Shown here in pieces: positions 42,901 to 50,845 of a stretch of DNA of 64,000 nucleotides (the stretch's first letter is position 1; the number at the start of each line of letters is the position of its first letter). The stretch lies in NCBI GenBank assembly GCA_021324795.1, contig JAJPIK010000093.1:1-64000 (forward strand), read 5' to 3'. Position numbers and translations under genes: made by a program. The stretch is from Chloroflexota bacterium. Its GTDB lineage: Bacteria; Chloroflexota; UBA6077; FW602-bin22; CADDYW01. The notes under the pieces were generated by a model, which saw only the letters and a program-made list of their open reading frames with translations, was not told where the DNA came from and ran no database searches.

Positions 42901-44285
42901 AGTTGGAACCTTTCCCTTCTGAGTCCTCTGGCAATTTTGAAACGCGGGGCCGTGCCCCGCGTCCGATTCGGTGGTGGCCTACTTCGGCGCCACGAGATCT
43001 GCCGAGCATCACGGGCATCATCACGAAAGCCACGAAGATAGGCGAAAGTGCGCGAAACCCCGAGATGAGGGCGCAATCTTCCCTATCCTTCCTGAGACTT
43101 GGCAACATCCGTGTTCCAAACGTTGGAGTCATCAGCGGAGAACAGCAGCCAAGATTATCAGCGGCTGGCCCGGCGGACCAGGCAACTTCTCTCGCGTCGA
43201 AGAAGGTAACCGAGCGAGCGTTGTACCGTACCCGTTTACCGATTTCCACGCAAGTCCGGCGAGCTCCAGCGATAGCCAACCGAGCGGATTATCTCCTTCC
43301 GAGTCGGGGGAAATGGAGCGAGCAATCGGCAGAGCATTCTGGTGGCGCGGTCAGAGCGGTCCGTGTCAGCCGCTGGTCCGCGCTCCCGTATTGGGCAGAC
43401 GATAGCGAGTTATCCCCGATCCTTCCGGCTCCAGCGGAAGCCATACTAACGAGCAGTATCATCACCCAATGGCTAGCTTCCCATTCGGACCTGAGCAGGA
43501 GGGGGCTCCCCCCCGTGCGACCAAGTTACGCCGTGCCTTATCACGACCATGGTTCATCCGCCACGTTGGGGGGGCATTTGCTACCCATTATTCCGAGCGT
43601 GGCTAACTTTGTCCCGATCAGGGAGGAGAGGGAATTTCGGTGGCCCCGTAAGGGAGACTCTTCGCCGCAGCTCGAAATAACTAGGTCGATGGTCTTGCTG
43701 GATGCTCCACTTCGCTTGCCACGAGGTAGGAAATCGCGAGGAGAAAAGACAGGTGGTGGGTCTACTCCTCAGTGGCACTCGCCCCGTGCCATTCCTGGCA
43801 TCGGAGGTTCGTACCAATATATCGGGGAACATACTCTTAACTCCTTGCCGCTCGTGGTGGCAACGGAGCTCGTCGGGGAACGCGACGAGCCCGGTTCAAC
43901 GAATGGCGCCAAGGAAACGCCAGGTCACGGGCGACTGGGTGGGTTTGCCATCCGACCAGGGGAAACTCCGATGACGCTGGAGGCATGGGCCTATCCACCA
44001 AGCCCCCCCCTAACGCTTCTGTCCGAGTCCCCGGTACCGGAATCGTCCGCGGCGCGGACGATTGACATGGATGGACATAACGGGCGCATGGCGGTTTCGC
44101 CACGCCCTGCTGCCTCGACGCCAGCATCGACCGTCGTGCAGCGGCAGGTGGCCGCACCCGAGGTGGCCGAAAAGCCGGCGGTAGATCTGGATACGCTGGC
44201 GCGCCAGGTTTACGCCCTGCTCAAGCAGCGCCTGGCAGTAGAACGCGAGCGGCTCGGTCGACACAGTGGACGGCGCGGCTGGTAG
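39933..44285 (+). CDS. Giant disordered CIS protein invaded in frame by palindromic elements
   Basis: 1450 residues. The N-terminal 130 residues are helical (SPLLRQLRLWERRARRGNLP, LASILQILLDQRIDSLEKEA). About 1200 residues of Ser/Pro/Arg/Ala-rich disorder follow, then a conserved-looking end, VDLDTLARQVYALLKQRLAV. ATG 39933 with AAGGA is used; the open frame extends upstream into the tube gene. At residues near 585, 713, 930 and 1219 the same frame reads VILS, VIPG, VIPS and IIPS from GTCATTC-type ends of palindromic elements. By position (second tube to LysM) it may be a tape-measure or cargo-like component. Confidence 0.75.
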   Translation: MTPRHRRRASPLLRQLRLWERRARRGNLPADLLVRLWERRITAARLAGAHEASELSERLASILQILLDQRIDSLEKEAQEQDPSDLTGLRADLTSLWADVMVVRELAGSEEALESATNRLVQLQTSIVGASTEVRPVLPARVAQGSFGETAGAATFSAEIIGSRWLGPRRSFASSSDLSRLLEMPLAPFDWFEEDEELITIGEPEPAFDWSVEGELTADEQPRRERLAVRRLRPASTELDRSSEPSGRSPSRRAPNLAMIVRSGIGPRQVELASGDKPRLASNDFPRRLHELTPSRLRVSLSLVSETPALPSASALSPPRDDAWLTSSLRAHLAPYTLSRQSEAESESTTTSWAPASLPLSAFAETAIAAERAAELAESASDRFDSSQGTSAITRYPAELEPASQAKPAGRERASVGERQDQVRRMRGPLGLAIHLPRPSPSRAVRPITQLAVRRSSLLAPPLSELTMARKAMVVHRSATFSHARSKLIPSTPGRFYSSTTDLTLVLPMADWNDVGDPDAPSEPTSAPGTGALRLGHQPSRLTDRPNQSRQGDFSSVARVAGPRELAGADRRRRRDRSPPELEAVILSRHGEKGPPGTRERRPSELTGDSSFPSASLRKTGSSHFANRIQSHGLPESHPALANVAITRSVALARQPWKRPSAIVSAMPIVSHVLRPMKQQGEERSSWPAVLSVKPVASLRDGSAKFNELLLMVIPGAAREESPGMRPGDISDLALDLSTDVWEHETNLSSSTAPPVASESTDADWSTSRRNRSARSSQVVFSAQAGPAARKGSVNTGTPLSRWSAWQAVRSSLPALSLAGFNTPEPAIRDRAWQRQQLAASRDVMPPEQRLVLSSQSLPFAPPLEVAASAALAASRSTRRHRWVEPAATGPSLRRQPVASQVREPSVQAERIASRHGDAPAKLSALLQTVIPSASSLVPIAREREEPPQTQGRDSSLRLGMTSSTDLAEGRQWESAFSSFVLDRYGLIPELEPFPSESSGNFETRGRAPRPIRWWPTSAPRDLPSITGIITKATKIGESARNPEMRAQSSLSFLRLGNIRVPNVGVISGEQQPRLSAAGPADQATSLASKKVTERALYRTRLPISTQVRRAPAIANRADYLLPSRGKWSEQSAEHSGGAVRAVRVSRWSALPYWADDSELSPILPAPAEAILTSSIITQWLASHSDLSRRGLPPVRPSYAVPYHDHGSSATLGGHLLPIIPSVANFVPIREEREFRWPRKGDSSPQLEITRSMVLLDAPLRLPRGRKSRGEKTGGGSTPQWHSPRAIPGIGGSYQYIGEHTLNSLPLVVATELVGERDEPGSTNGAKETPGHGRLGGFAIRPGETPMTLEAWAYPPSPPLTLLSESPVPESSAARTIDMDGHNGRMAVSPRPAASTPASTVVQRQVAAPEVAEKPAVDLDTLARQVYALLKQRLAVERERLGRHSGRRGW
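41684..41792. repeat. In-gene palindromic element, copy B
   Basis: Left end TGTCATTCTGAG (41684-41695) is identical to that of the intergenic copy at 1063. Right end CTCAGAAAGACG (41781-41792) matches the inverse at 10 of 12 bases. The interior has CTCCAGGGACG and GGAGATTCTTCG, typical of the family. It is read through in frame. Confidence 0.75.
42067..42170. repeat. In-gene palindromic element, decayed copy D
   Basis: GTCATTCC at 42069-42076, then GAATCTCCAGGGATGCGACC and GAGATATCTCTG. The right terminus is too degenerate to fix. Same orientation and reading phase as copies B, C and E. Confidence 0.5.
42719..42818. repeat. In-gene palindromic element, copy C with perfect ends
   Basis: TGTCATTCCGAG (42719-42730) and CTCGGAATGACA (42807-42818) are perfect 12-bp inverted ends. 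The interior has GAGATTCCTCGCTGCGG. It encodes VIPSASSLVPIARERE and on to GRDSSLRLGM in the host frame. Confidence 0.8.
42943..42963. repeat. Short perfect palindrome inside the giant gene
   Basis: ACGCGGGGC-CGT-GCCCCGCGT, 9-bp arms. It is a different type from the 100-bp elements and is also read through. Confidence 0.6.
43586..43682. repeat. In-gene palindromic element, copy E
   Basis: Left CATTATTCCGAG (43586-43597) and right CTCGAAATAACT (43671-43682) are decayed ends (9 of 12 on the right). The interior shares TTGTCCCGATC with copy C, so the two are close relatives. Confidence 0.65.
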
Positions 44286-44309
44286 GCAAAGGAAGCGAAA
44301 GGAGACGAT

Positions 44310-45011
44310 ATGCCGGGCATTAGCGCGACTTCGGGAAAACCGGTCAAAGCGTACATCTGGAACGAGGATAAGAACCAGAAGGTTGTCGATTGCCTCTTCA
44401 ATCCAACCGAATATAGCTTTACCAAGACGAACTCCTGGGCGCCAGGCAACCTGATTGGCCGGGATCTGCCACTCGCCAATTTTCAGGGAGGGGGTGCAAC
44501 CACCTTGACGGTGTCTTTGCTCTTTGATACATATAGCTTGCCCTCGATTTCTGGCCAAGCGAGCGAGACCCCCCAGGATGTCCGAGATTACACGGAGAAA
44601 GTGTTCAATTTGATGAAAGTCGATCCGAGCCTGAAGGACTCGGAGAGCAAGAGCAGCCGCCCGCCTCGAGTCAGCTTTCGCTGGGGCAATTCCTGGAGCT
44701 TCAAAGCGGTGATCACGAGTATCACCCAACGCTTCACCCTTTTCACATCCGAGGGCAAGCCGGTCCGGGCAACTCTCGACGTTACCTTCCAACAGATCGA
44801 GCAAGAGGGCACCTACCCCCCCCAGAATCCAACCTCGATCGCCGAGGTCGAGAAGGTCCACGTCGTCAGCCCGGGCGAGACGATTGACGCGATTGCCTTC
44901 AAGGAGTACGGTGACGCGCGGAAGTGGACCTTGATCGCCGATTTCAATAACCTGGATAATCCGCTACGAATTCGGCCGGGCCAGACCCTGGCGATCCCAC
45001 CCGCCAAGTAA
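44310..45011 (+). CDS. CIS tube-associated protein with LysM (Afp7-like)
   Basis: 233 residues. The N-terminal CIS_tube domain (FNPTEYSFTKTNSWAPGN, LPLANFQGGGATTLTVSLLF, RPPRVSFRWGN) is followed by a C-terminal LysM module (VHVVSPGETIDAIAFKEYGD, LRIRPGQTLAIPP). This is the Afp7/gp53-like baseplate protein that joins tube and spike. RBS AAAGGAG. It is followed after 15 bp by the VgrG-like gene. Confidence 0.9.
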   Translation: MPGISATSGKPVKAYIWNEDKNQKVVDCLFNPTEYSFTKTNSWAPGNLIGRDLPLANFQGGGATTLTVSLLFDTYSLPSISGQASETPQDVRDYTEKVFNLMKVDPSLKDSESKSSRPPRVSFRWGNSWSFKAVITSITQRFTLFTSEGKPVRATLDVTFQQIEQEGTYPPQNPTSIAEVEKVHVVSPGETIDAIAFKEYGDARKWTLIADFNNLDNPLRIRPGQTLAIPPAK

Positions 45012-45026
45012 GGGAGCAAGACCGCG

Positions 45027-46865
45027 ATGGGTGTCGACGCGCGAGAGTTCACGTCAACGGTCCACATCAAAGTGAACGGAGCCCGACTATCCGACGACCG
45101 GATGCGACGGGTGTCCGAGGTGGTCGTCGAACAAAGCTTGCACCTGCCCGACATGTGCGTCATTCGCATGCACGACGTTGGCGACGACACCAATCCGGGG
45201 CGAGTTGCGTACTTCAAAAACCTTGATGCCGATGCCTTTCCGATTGGCGCCGAGGTCGAGATCGAGATGGGACGGCAAGCCGAACCGTCCGCGGTCTTCA
45301 AAGGCGAGATCACCACTGTCGAGCTCGACATCGGCCTGGGGCACGCGCCGATGCTCGTCATCCGTGGCTTTGCCCGCTCGCACCGCCTCCATCGCGGCCG
45401 TCAGAGCAAGTCATATCTCAATGTGACTGATTCCGACGTGGTGTCGAAGATTGGCCAGGAGGTCGGGCTGCAAGTTCAGGTGGATCCGACGACGACGGTT
45501 CATGACTACCTGTTCCAGACGAATCAGACGAACTGGGAGTTCCTCAAAGAACGAGCAAGCCGCGTCGGTTACGAGCTCTTTGTCGACGATCGCACCCTCC
45601 ACTTTCGTAAGCCAAAGAATGGCCAGGAGATGGCGTCAGAACTGAAGCTTTGGGAGAACTTACTTAGCCTACGGGTCAAAGTCACCTCAGCGTTTCAGGC
45701 GGAATCAGTGGTGGTTCGGAGCTGGGACCCGAAGACCAAAGAAGCAGTGGTTGGCACGGCGAGCAAAGGGAAGCTTGCCCCCTCAACCGGAATCGGGAAG
45801 ACCGGTGCGCAGATGGCCTCCGAGTTCGGCTCGGCCACGGTCTATATCGTCAATCGGCCGGTCGGCAGTCAGTCCGAGGCGGACGCGCTTGCCGAGGCCA
45901 TATACGATACTCTCGACGGATCGTACATCCAGGCGGAGGGACTTTGCCTCGGGGATCCTGCGATACGCCCCGGAATGACGATTGAGCTCAAGACCGTCGG
46001 CGAACGGTTGAATGGAAAGTATTATCTGACCTCGGCTACCCACACTCTGAGCAGCGAGGGGTATACGACGTCGTTCGTGGTCAGCGGGCGGCAGACCGAC
46101 TCCTTGCTCGAGCTTGTCGACTCGCGCGGTGACACTCCGCCGGCCTTACCGAGCGTCGTCGTCGGCGTGGTCACCGACAATACTGACCCGGATGAGAACC
46201 TCGGCCGAGTGAAAGTCAAATTCCCCTGGCTGGCCGACGATCAGAGCTGGTGGGCACGCCTGGCCAGCCCCATGGCGGGTAATGGGCGTGGCTTCTACTA
46301 CCTGCCTGAAGTCGACGACGAAGTCCTGGTTGCCTTCGAGCATGGCGACGTCACCCGTCCGTACATTCTGGGTGCGCTTTGGAATGGCAAGGATACGCCT
46401 CCGAAGAAAAACAGCGAAGTTATTAGCGGTAGCAAAGTCAATCAGCGCATCATCAAAACTCGAGCCGGTCATACAATTACGCTCGACGATACCGATGGTT
46501 CGGAGCTGATCTCGGTGATCGACAAAACCGGCAACAACCTGTTCAAGATCGAGTCATCAAGCAATAAAATTACCATTCAAGCCGACGGCGACGTGGCGAT
46601 CACGGCGAAAGGGAAAGTCACGGTGAATGCCCAGCAGGACGTCGACGTCTCGGCAACCGGTAACGCCACTGTCAAAGCGCAGCAGAACGTCGACGTCGAA
46701 GCAACGGGCAATGCAACCGTGAAGGCGACCGGCAACGCCTCGGTACAGGCCAACGGGAACCTCGATCTGAAAGGCTCGATGGTGAACGTCGAGGCACAAG
46801 GAACGATGTCGATCAAAGCCAACGGCCCGCTCTCACTCCAGGGAGCAATTGTTAATATCAACTAG
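45027..46865 (+). CDS. VgrG-like spike protein (Afp8-like)
   Basis: 612 residues. The N-terminal gp27/gpD-like domain (about 1-350, YLNVTDSDVVSKIGQEVGLQ, WEFLKERASRVGYELF) is followed by the gp5 OB-fold (VVGVVTDNTDPDENLGRVKV, WARLASPMAGNGRGFYYLP, VLVAFEHGDVTRPYILG). The C-terminal beta-helix is built of short repeats such as VDVSATGNATVKAQQN and VDVEATGNATVKATGN (about 525-600). It forms the central spike that pierces the target. Followed by the PAAR tip gene. Confidence 0.93.
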   Translation: MGVDAREFTSTVHIKVNGARLSDDRMRRVSEVVVEQSLHLPDMCVIRMHDVGDDTNPGRVAYFKNLDADAFPIGAEVEIEMGRQAEPSAVFKGEITTVELDIGLGHAPMLVIRGFARSHRLHRGRQSKSYLNVTDSDVVSKIGQEVGLQVQVDPTTTVHDYLFQTNQTNWEFLKERASRVGYELFVDDRTLHFRKPKNGQEMASELKLWENLLSLRVKVTSAFQAESVVVRSWDPKTKEAVVGTASKGKLAPSTGIGKTGAQMASEFGSATVYIVNRPVGSQSEADALAEAIYDTLDGSYIQAEGLCLGDPAIRPGMTIELKTVGERLNGKYYLTSATHTLSSEGYTTSFVVSGRQTDSLLELVDSRGDTPPALPSVVVGVVTDNTDPDENLGRVKVKFPWLADDQSWWARLASPMAGNGRGFYYLPEVDDEVLVAFEHGDVTRPYILGALWNGKDTPPKKNSEVISGSKVNQRIIKTRAGHTITLDDTDGSELISVIDKTGNNLFKIESSSNKITIQADGDVAITAKGKVTVNAQQDVDVSATGNATVKAQQNVDVEATGNATVKATGNASVQANGNLDLKGSMVNVEAQGTMSIKANGPLSLQGAIVNIN

Positions 46866-46881
46866 CCAGTAAGAGCAGCCA

Positions 46882-47286
46882 ATGGGCATGCCAGCCGCCA
46901 AGCTCGGCGATAAGGTCATCGGCACGGATATTCATATTGTGATGGTTCCCGCGCCGCCGGGGCCGCCGGTCCCGACACCGCTGCCCCATCCGTTCACCGG
47001 GATCATCAATAGTGGCTGTAGCACGAACGTCATGATCATGGGCGCGCCGGCTGCGACGGTGGGAAGCCAGGCCCAAAATATACCGCCCCACCTGCCAACG
47101 CCGCCGGGGGTCTCGTTTCAAGTGCCCCCTACCAATCAGGCGACGATCATCAAGGGCAGCGCGACAGTGATGATCAACAAGAAGCCGGCGGCCCGGATGG
47201 GTGATACCGCTATGACTTGTAACGATCCGGCCCCCTTGCCCAACGGTATGGTGGTCGCGGCCGGCACGGTTATGATCGGTGGCTAG
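46882..47286 (+). CDS. PAAR-domain spike tip (Afp10-like)
   Basis: 134 residues. Two PAAR repeats: MPAAKLGDKVIGTDIHIVM with a PAPPGPPVPTPLPHPFTG linker, and ATVMINKKPAARMGDTAMTC. Conserved histidine and cysteine residues would bind the tip metal ion. It sharpens the VgrG-like spike and has no C-terminal effector extension. The RBS is weak and the gene is probably translated from the spike message. Confidence 0.9.
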   Translation: MGMPAAKLGDKVIGTDIHIVMVPAPPGPPVPTPLPHPFTGIINSGCSTNVMIMGAPAATVGSQAQNIPPHLPTPPGVSFQVPPTNQATIIKGSATVMINKKPAARMGDTAMTCNDPAPLPNGMVVAAGTVMIGG

Positions 47287-47295
47287 GAGGTAAGG

Positions 47296-47718
47296 ATGCC
47301 CGACGAAGGCAGCAGCGAGCGGATCCGGAGCTTCATCGGCGCCGGTTGGGCGTTTCCTTTTGGTGTCGACGGACGGGGCGGCATCGCCCTCGCCTCGGAA
47401 GACGAGGCCATCCGTCGCTCGATCTTGCTTATCCTATCGACAGCGCGCGGGGAACGGCGGATGCGTCCCTATTTCGGTTGCGGCATCCACGACCTCGTTT
47501 TTGCGCCGGCCGATGCGACGACCGTCGGTCTAATTCGGTATCACGTGACCGACGCCCTGGCTTGGTGGGAGCCGCGAATCACCGTGACTGACGTCGCGGC
47601 CGAACTCGACGCGGATGAGCCGGGCCGCATCACTGTGATCGTTACCTACGTTATCAAGGCGACCGGCGACGAGCGCAATCTGACCTATCCGTTTTACTTG
47701 ATTCCAGGGGAGGAGTAA
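47296..47718 (+). CDS. gp25/GPW-family baseplate protein (Afp9-like)
   Basis: 140 residues with the gp25 pattern: GWAFPFGVDGRGGIALASED, IRRSILLILSTARGERRMRP, YFGCGIHDLVFAP. It is the baseplate wedge component that contacts the sheath. RBS AGGAGGTAAGG. The order PAAR then gp25 is swapped relative to Afp but common in eCIS of other phyla. Confidence 0.92.
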   Translation: MPDEGSSERIRSFIGAGWAFPFGVDGRGGIALASEDEAIRRSILLILSTARGERRMRPYFGCGIHDLVFAPADATTVGLIRYHVTDALAWWEPRITVTDVAAELDADEPGRITVIVTYVIKATGDERNLTYPFYLIPGEE

Positions 47719-47723
47719 ACGTG

Positions 47724-49901
47724 ATGCCGCCGACGACGCCGATCATTGATCCGCGTAACTTTCAGGACCTCGTCGACGAGGCCAAGCGGCGGATTCCCCA
47801 ATATTGCCCGGAGTGGACCGACCACAACGTGAGCGATCCGGGGGTGACCCTGATCGAGCTGTTCGCGTGGATGACCGACATTCTCCTCTATCGCTTGAAC
47901 AAGGTTCCGGACCGGGATTATCTGAAGTTCTTGGAACTGATCGGCGCTCATCCCCACCCGGCGGTGCCGGCCAGCGCCGAGCTGACTTTCTGGCTGACTG
48001 CTCCCCAGCGCGAGACCAAGCTCATCCCGCGCGGCACCGAGGTGGCAACCCGGCAGACCGAGACGCGCCCGGCGGTCACCTTCACGACTGACTCGCTGCT
48101 CCGCATCCGGGTGCCGCAGCTCCGATACTGGGTGCTCGCCCGCTCTCGCCCATCCGGCGGGACGACGGGCGACGCGTACGAGGACGTGTCCAATCGCCTC
48201 ACCTGGGAGAACGCGGCGGTTCCCGTCTTCCAAGAGGTGCCCCACGAAGGCGATGCCTTCTACCTCGGCTTCCAGGAGAACCTGGCGGGCCACGTCGTGC
48301 GGCTCAATTTGCGTTGTGAGCGGCTGGAAGCCTTGAATATCAATCAGGAAGATCCACCGCTTACCTGGGAGTTCTGGAACGGCGACGATTGGGCACCGCT
48401 GCTGCCACCGGCCGACGAGCTGGTGCTCTTGCGCCAGCTCGAGCCGGAATGCGCCGAGCTTGGTCCTCGCCTGGACGATACGCGCGGCTTGAACCGGAAC
48501 GGCCGGGTTCTCTTGTTCTTCCCACGCACCTGTGCGATGCGCCAACTGCGGATTGGCGACCGGGCGCTCGAAGCCTGCTGGGTGCGCTGCCGGGCTGGGC
48601 GGCGGCGCCAAGACGAACGCTTCTACGATCGCTCGCCCGTTCTCCAGGGCTTCGTCTCCGAAAGTATCGGCGGGATGGTGCTCGCCAGCCATGCGCACGA
48701 GATCGTCGGCGAAACGCTCGGCCGGAGCGACGGGACGCCGGGCCAGTCGTTCAGTCTGCTCTATCCGCCCGTCTTGCCGCGCCGGACCGAAGGCGACCTA
48801 CCAGAGACAATCGAGGTCCAGCGCCCGGACGGTGGCTGGGAGCGCTGGCGCGAGGTCGAGCACTTTGCCGACTCGACCCCCACCGATTCCCACTTTGTCC
48901 TCGACGATCTGACCGGAGAGGTGCGCTTCGGACCACGCCTACGCGAGCCCGGCGGGGAGGAGCGTCAGTACGGACGGGTTCCACCGAAGGGGTGCTTGAT
49001 CCGCATGACTCGTTACCGCAGCGGAGGTGGAGCGGTGGGCAACGTCGGCCGAGGAACCCTGGTCGTCCCGAAGTCGGCATCCGAGCTTTCTTACGTCAAA
49101 TGGGTGATCAACTTGCGACCGGCGACCGGCGGCCGCGACCGCGAAAGCCTCGAGGCGTTCAAGCTGCGGGGGCCCAAGCTGGTACGCACCCGCGAGGTCG
49201 CGGTCACCCGCGCCGATTTCGAGTACCTGGCGCGTGAAGCTTCACCTCAGACCGCCCGCGTCTGCTGCATTCCGGTCTCGGCGCAGCCAGGCCCCGATGG
49301 CAGGCTAAATGGCGGAAGGGATGGTAGCGCGACCGGTCACCTGAACAGATCTGCCCCGAGCTACGTTCGTTTGCTGCTGGTGCCGGCCGTTCCGACGACC
49401 GACGAGTACGTGCCGCGAGTCCAGCTCGAGCTAACTCCCGAAGCACGGCGCGAGCTCTGCCGGAAAGTACGGGCCTTTCTGGCCGAGCGCTGCCCGGTGA
49501 CCACCGAGCTGGCGGTGGGACTTGCCGATTACCGGTGGGTGAGCGTCCGCGCAAACCTCGTGATGAAGCGCCGGCCCGACGTGGAAGCGGTGGAACAGGA
49601 GGCATTGCGCAAGCGGGTCCAGGACGAGGCAGCGCGGCTCCTTTATCGCTTTATCCAGCCGGTCACCGGCGGCCCGAACGGGGACGGCTGGCCCTTTGGC
49701 AAGTCGTTGACGCTGGGCGACGTCTATCCCTTGCTGCAGACCATCGCCGACGTCGAATACGTCGAAGAAGTGCGCTTCCGATCGGTCACATTCGCAGCCG
49801 ACGGAACGCGCCAGCTTGGCACCGAGGAGAGATTGATTCGCTTGGCGGAGACCGAGGTCCTCTGTTCCGATCTCCACGAAATTATCGTGACCGAGGAATA
49901 G
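47724..49901 (+). CDS. Baseplate J-like protein (Afp11-like)
   Basis: About 725 residues of the putative baseplate assembly family. The N-terminus has WTDHNVSDPGVTLIELFAWM and LYRLNKVPDRDYLKFLELIG; the C-terminus has GKSLTLGDVYPLLQTIADVE. The central region (about 130-480) is variable. It forms the wedge that transmits the contraction signal. The ATG at 47724 follows GGGGAGGAG; a GTG one codon earlier is possible. Confidence 0.92.
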   Translation: MPPTTPIIDPRNFQDLVDEAKRRIPQYCPEWTDHNVSDPGVTLIELFAWMTDILLYRLNKVPDRDYLKFLELIGAHPHPAVPASAELTFWLTAPQRETKLIPRGTEVATRQTETRPAVTFTTDSLLRIRVPQLRYWVLARSRPSGGTTGDAYEDVSNRLTWENAAVPVFQEVPHEGDAFYLGFQENLAGHVVRLNLRCERLEALNINQEDPPLTWEFWNGDDWAPLLPPADELVLLRQLEPECAELGPRLDDTRGLNRNGRVLLFFPRTCAMRQLRIGDRALEACWVRCRAGRRRQDERFYDRSPVLQGFVSESIGGMVLASHAHEIVGETLGRSDGTPGQSFSLLYPPVLPRRTEGDLPETIEVQRPDGGWERWREVEHFADSTPTDSHFVLDDLTGEVRFGPRLREPGGEERQYGRVPPKGCLIRMTRYRSGGGAVGNVGRGTLVVPKSASELSYVKWVINLRPATGGRDRESLEAFKLRGPKLVRTREVAVTRADFEYLAREASPQTARVCCIPVSAQPGPDGRLNGGRDGSATGHLNRSAPSYVRLLLVPAVPTTDEYVPRVQLELTPEARRELCRKVRAFLAERCPVTTELAVGLADYRWVSVRANLVMKRRPDVEAVEQEALRKRVQDEAARLLYRFIQPVTGGPNGDGWPFGKSLTLGDVYPLLQTIADVEYVEEVRFRSVTFAADGTRQLGTEERLIRLAETEVLCSDLHEIIVTEE

Positions 49902-49915
49902 GGGGAAGCTGGCGC

Positions 49916-50845
49916 ATGGTCGTTCGACAAAGACTGGTCCAGCTCACCAACGATGTATTGGTCGTCGAAGCAGGCGCCACTGTCGAGACGAGTCTGGTGA
50001 TTGGCGGGGATCCCGAGGTACCGTCGGGGCTCGTCGAAGAGTGGGCGATCGAGGTCCAGGGGTTACCGCGCAAGTGGTACACGCTTTCCACGGAACGGCT
50101 TCGGCTGGCAGCGAATGAAAATCGAGAAGTGCTGCTCGTCATTCATCCCCCTCATGAAGATCCCCACGCGCCGTTGGGCACGTACGATTTCGTCGTCCGG
50201 CTCATCCCAACCGCAGGGCAGGCGCTTATTGATTTGCCAGCTCGCCTGGATGCACTACCGCCGGGCGCCCGGACCATGCGCAGTCGCTTGCTCGAGTATT
50301 TACCTGCCGCCTATCGGGATGATCTCTTTCTCGCTCGTTTTCTCCTAATCTTTCAGAGCATTTTGGATCCCATCGAGCACACCATCGACAACACCCATAA
50401 CTATTTCGATCCGTCCTTGGTACCTGCCCGGTTACTGCCGTGGCTGGCCTCGTGGGTGGACCTCACCCTGGAACCGGAGCTCGACGAAGCAACCCAGCGT
50501 GAGCTCCTCCACCGGGCCGTTGCCCTGTATCGCTGGAAAGGTACCCGGCGCGGGCTGCGCGAGGAGCTTCAGATGCGAACCGGAGCCCGCGTCCTGATCG
50601 TCGAAAACTTCGACGGCATGCGGCTGGGACAGGACGCGGCTCTGGGTCTGAACACCCAGCTTGGTCAACCGCTGGACGGCAGCATGAGCGTCACTTTTGC
50701 CCAATCCGACGAACGATTACTCGATCCACGGCGCGCCGATGCACTCGTCGAAGAGCTGAAGCCCGCGCACGTCGGCCACGTTCTCCGCATCGTTCGCGCG
50801 CCGGGCGAAAGAAGTAAAGACTTCTCAGGAGGTAACCGTGGCTAG
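49916..50845 (+). CDS. Tail protein I (Afp12-like) with N-terminal Ig-like domain
   Basis: 309 residues. The C-terminal two thirds are the phage tail protein I family: SRLLEYLPAAYRDDLFLARF, LPWLASWVDLTLEPELDEAT, RWKGTRRGLREELQMRTG. The N-terminal 100 residues are an added beta-sandwich (VEAGATVETSLVIGG, WAIEVQGLPRKWYTLS), similar to the juxtamembrane domain of the FHA-FHA-TM protein at 52.5 kb. ATG 49916 with GGGGGAAG ahead; the frame is open further upstream inside the previous gene. Confidence 0.88.
   Translation: MVVRQRLVQLTNDVLVVEAGATVETSLVIGGDPEVPSGLVEEWAIEVQGLPRKWYTLSTERLRLAANENREVLLVIHPPHEDPHAPLGTYDFVVRLIPTAGQALIDLPARLDALPPGARTMRSRLLEYLPAAYRDDLFLARFLLIFQSILDPIEHTIDNTHNYFDPSLVPARLLPWLASWVDLTLEPELDEATQRELLHRAVALYRWKGTRRGLREELQMRTGARVLIVENFDGMRLGQDAALGLNTQLGQPLDGSMSVTFAQSDERLLDPRRADALVEELKPAHVGHVLRIVRAPGERSKDFSGGNRG

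Noticed and set aside
43498-43514. GGGGG-CT-CCCCC hairpin in the giant gene as another mobile element
   Set aside because: Too short and simple to tell from chance in GC-rich DNA.
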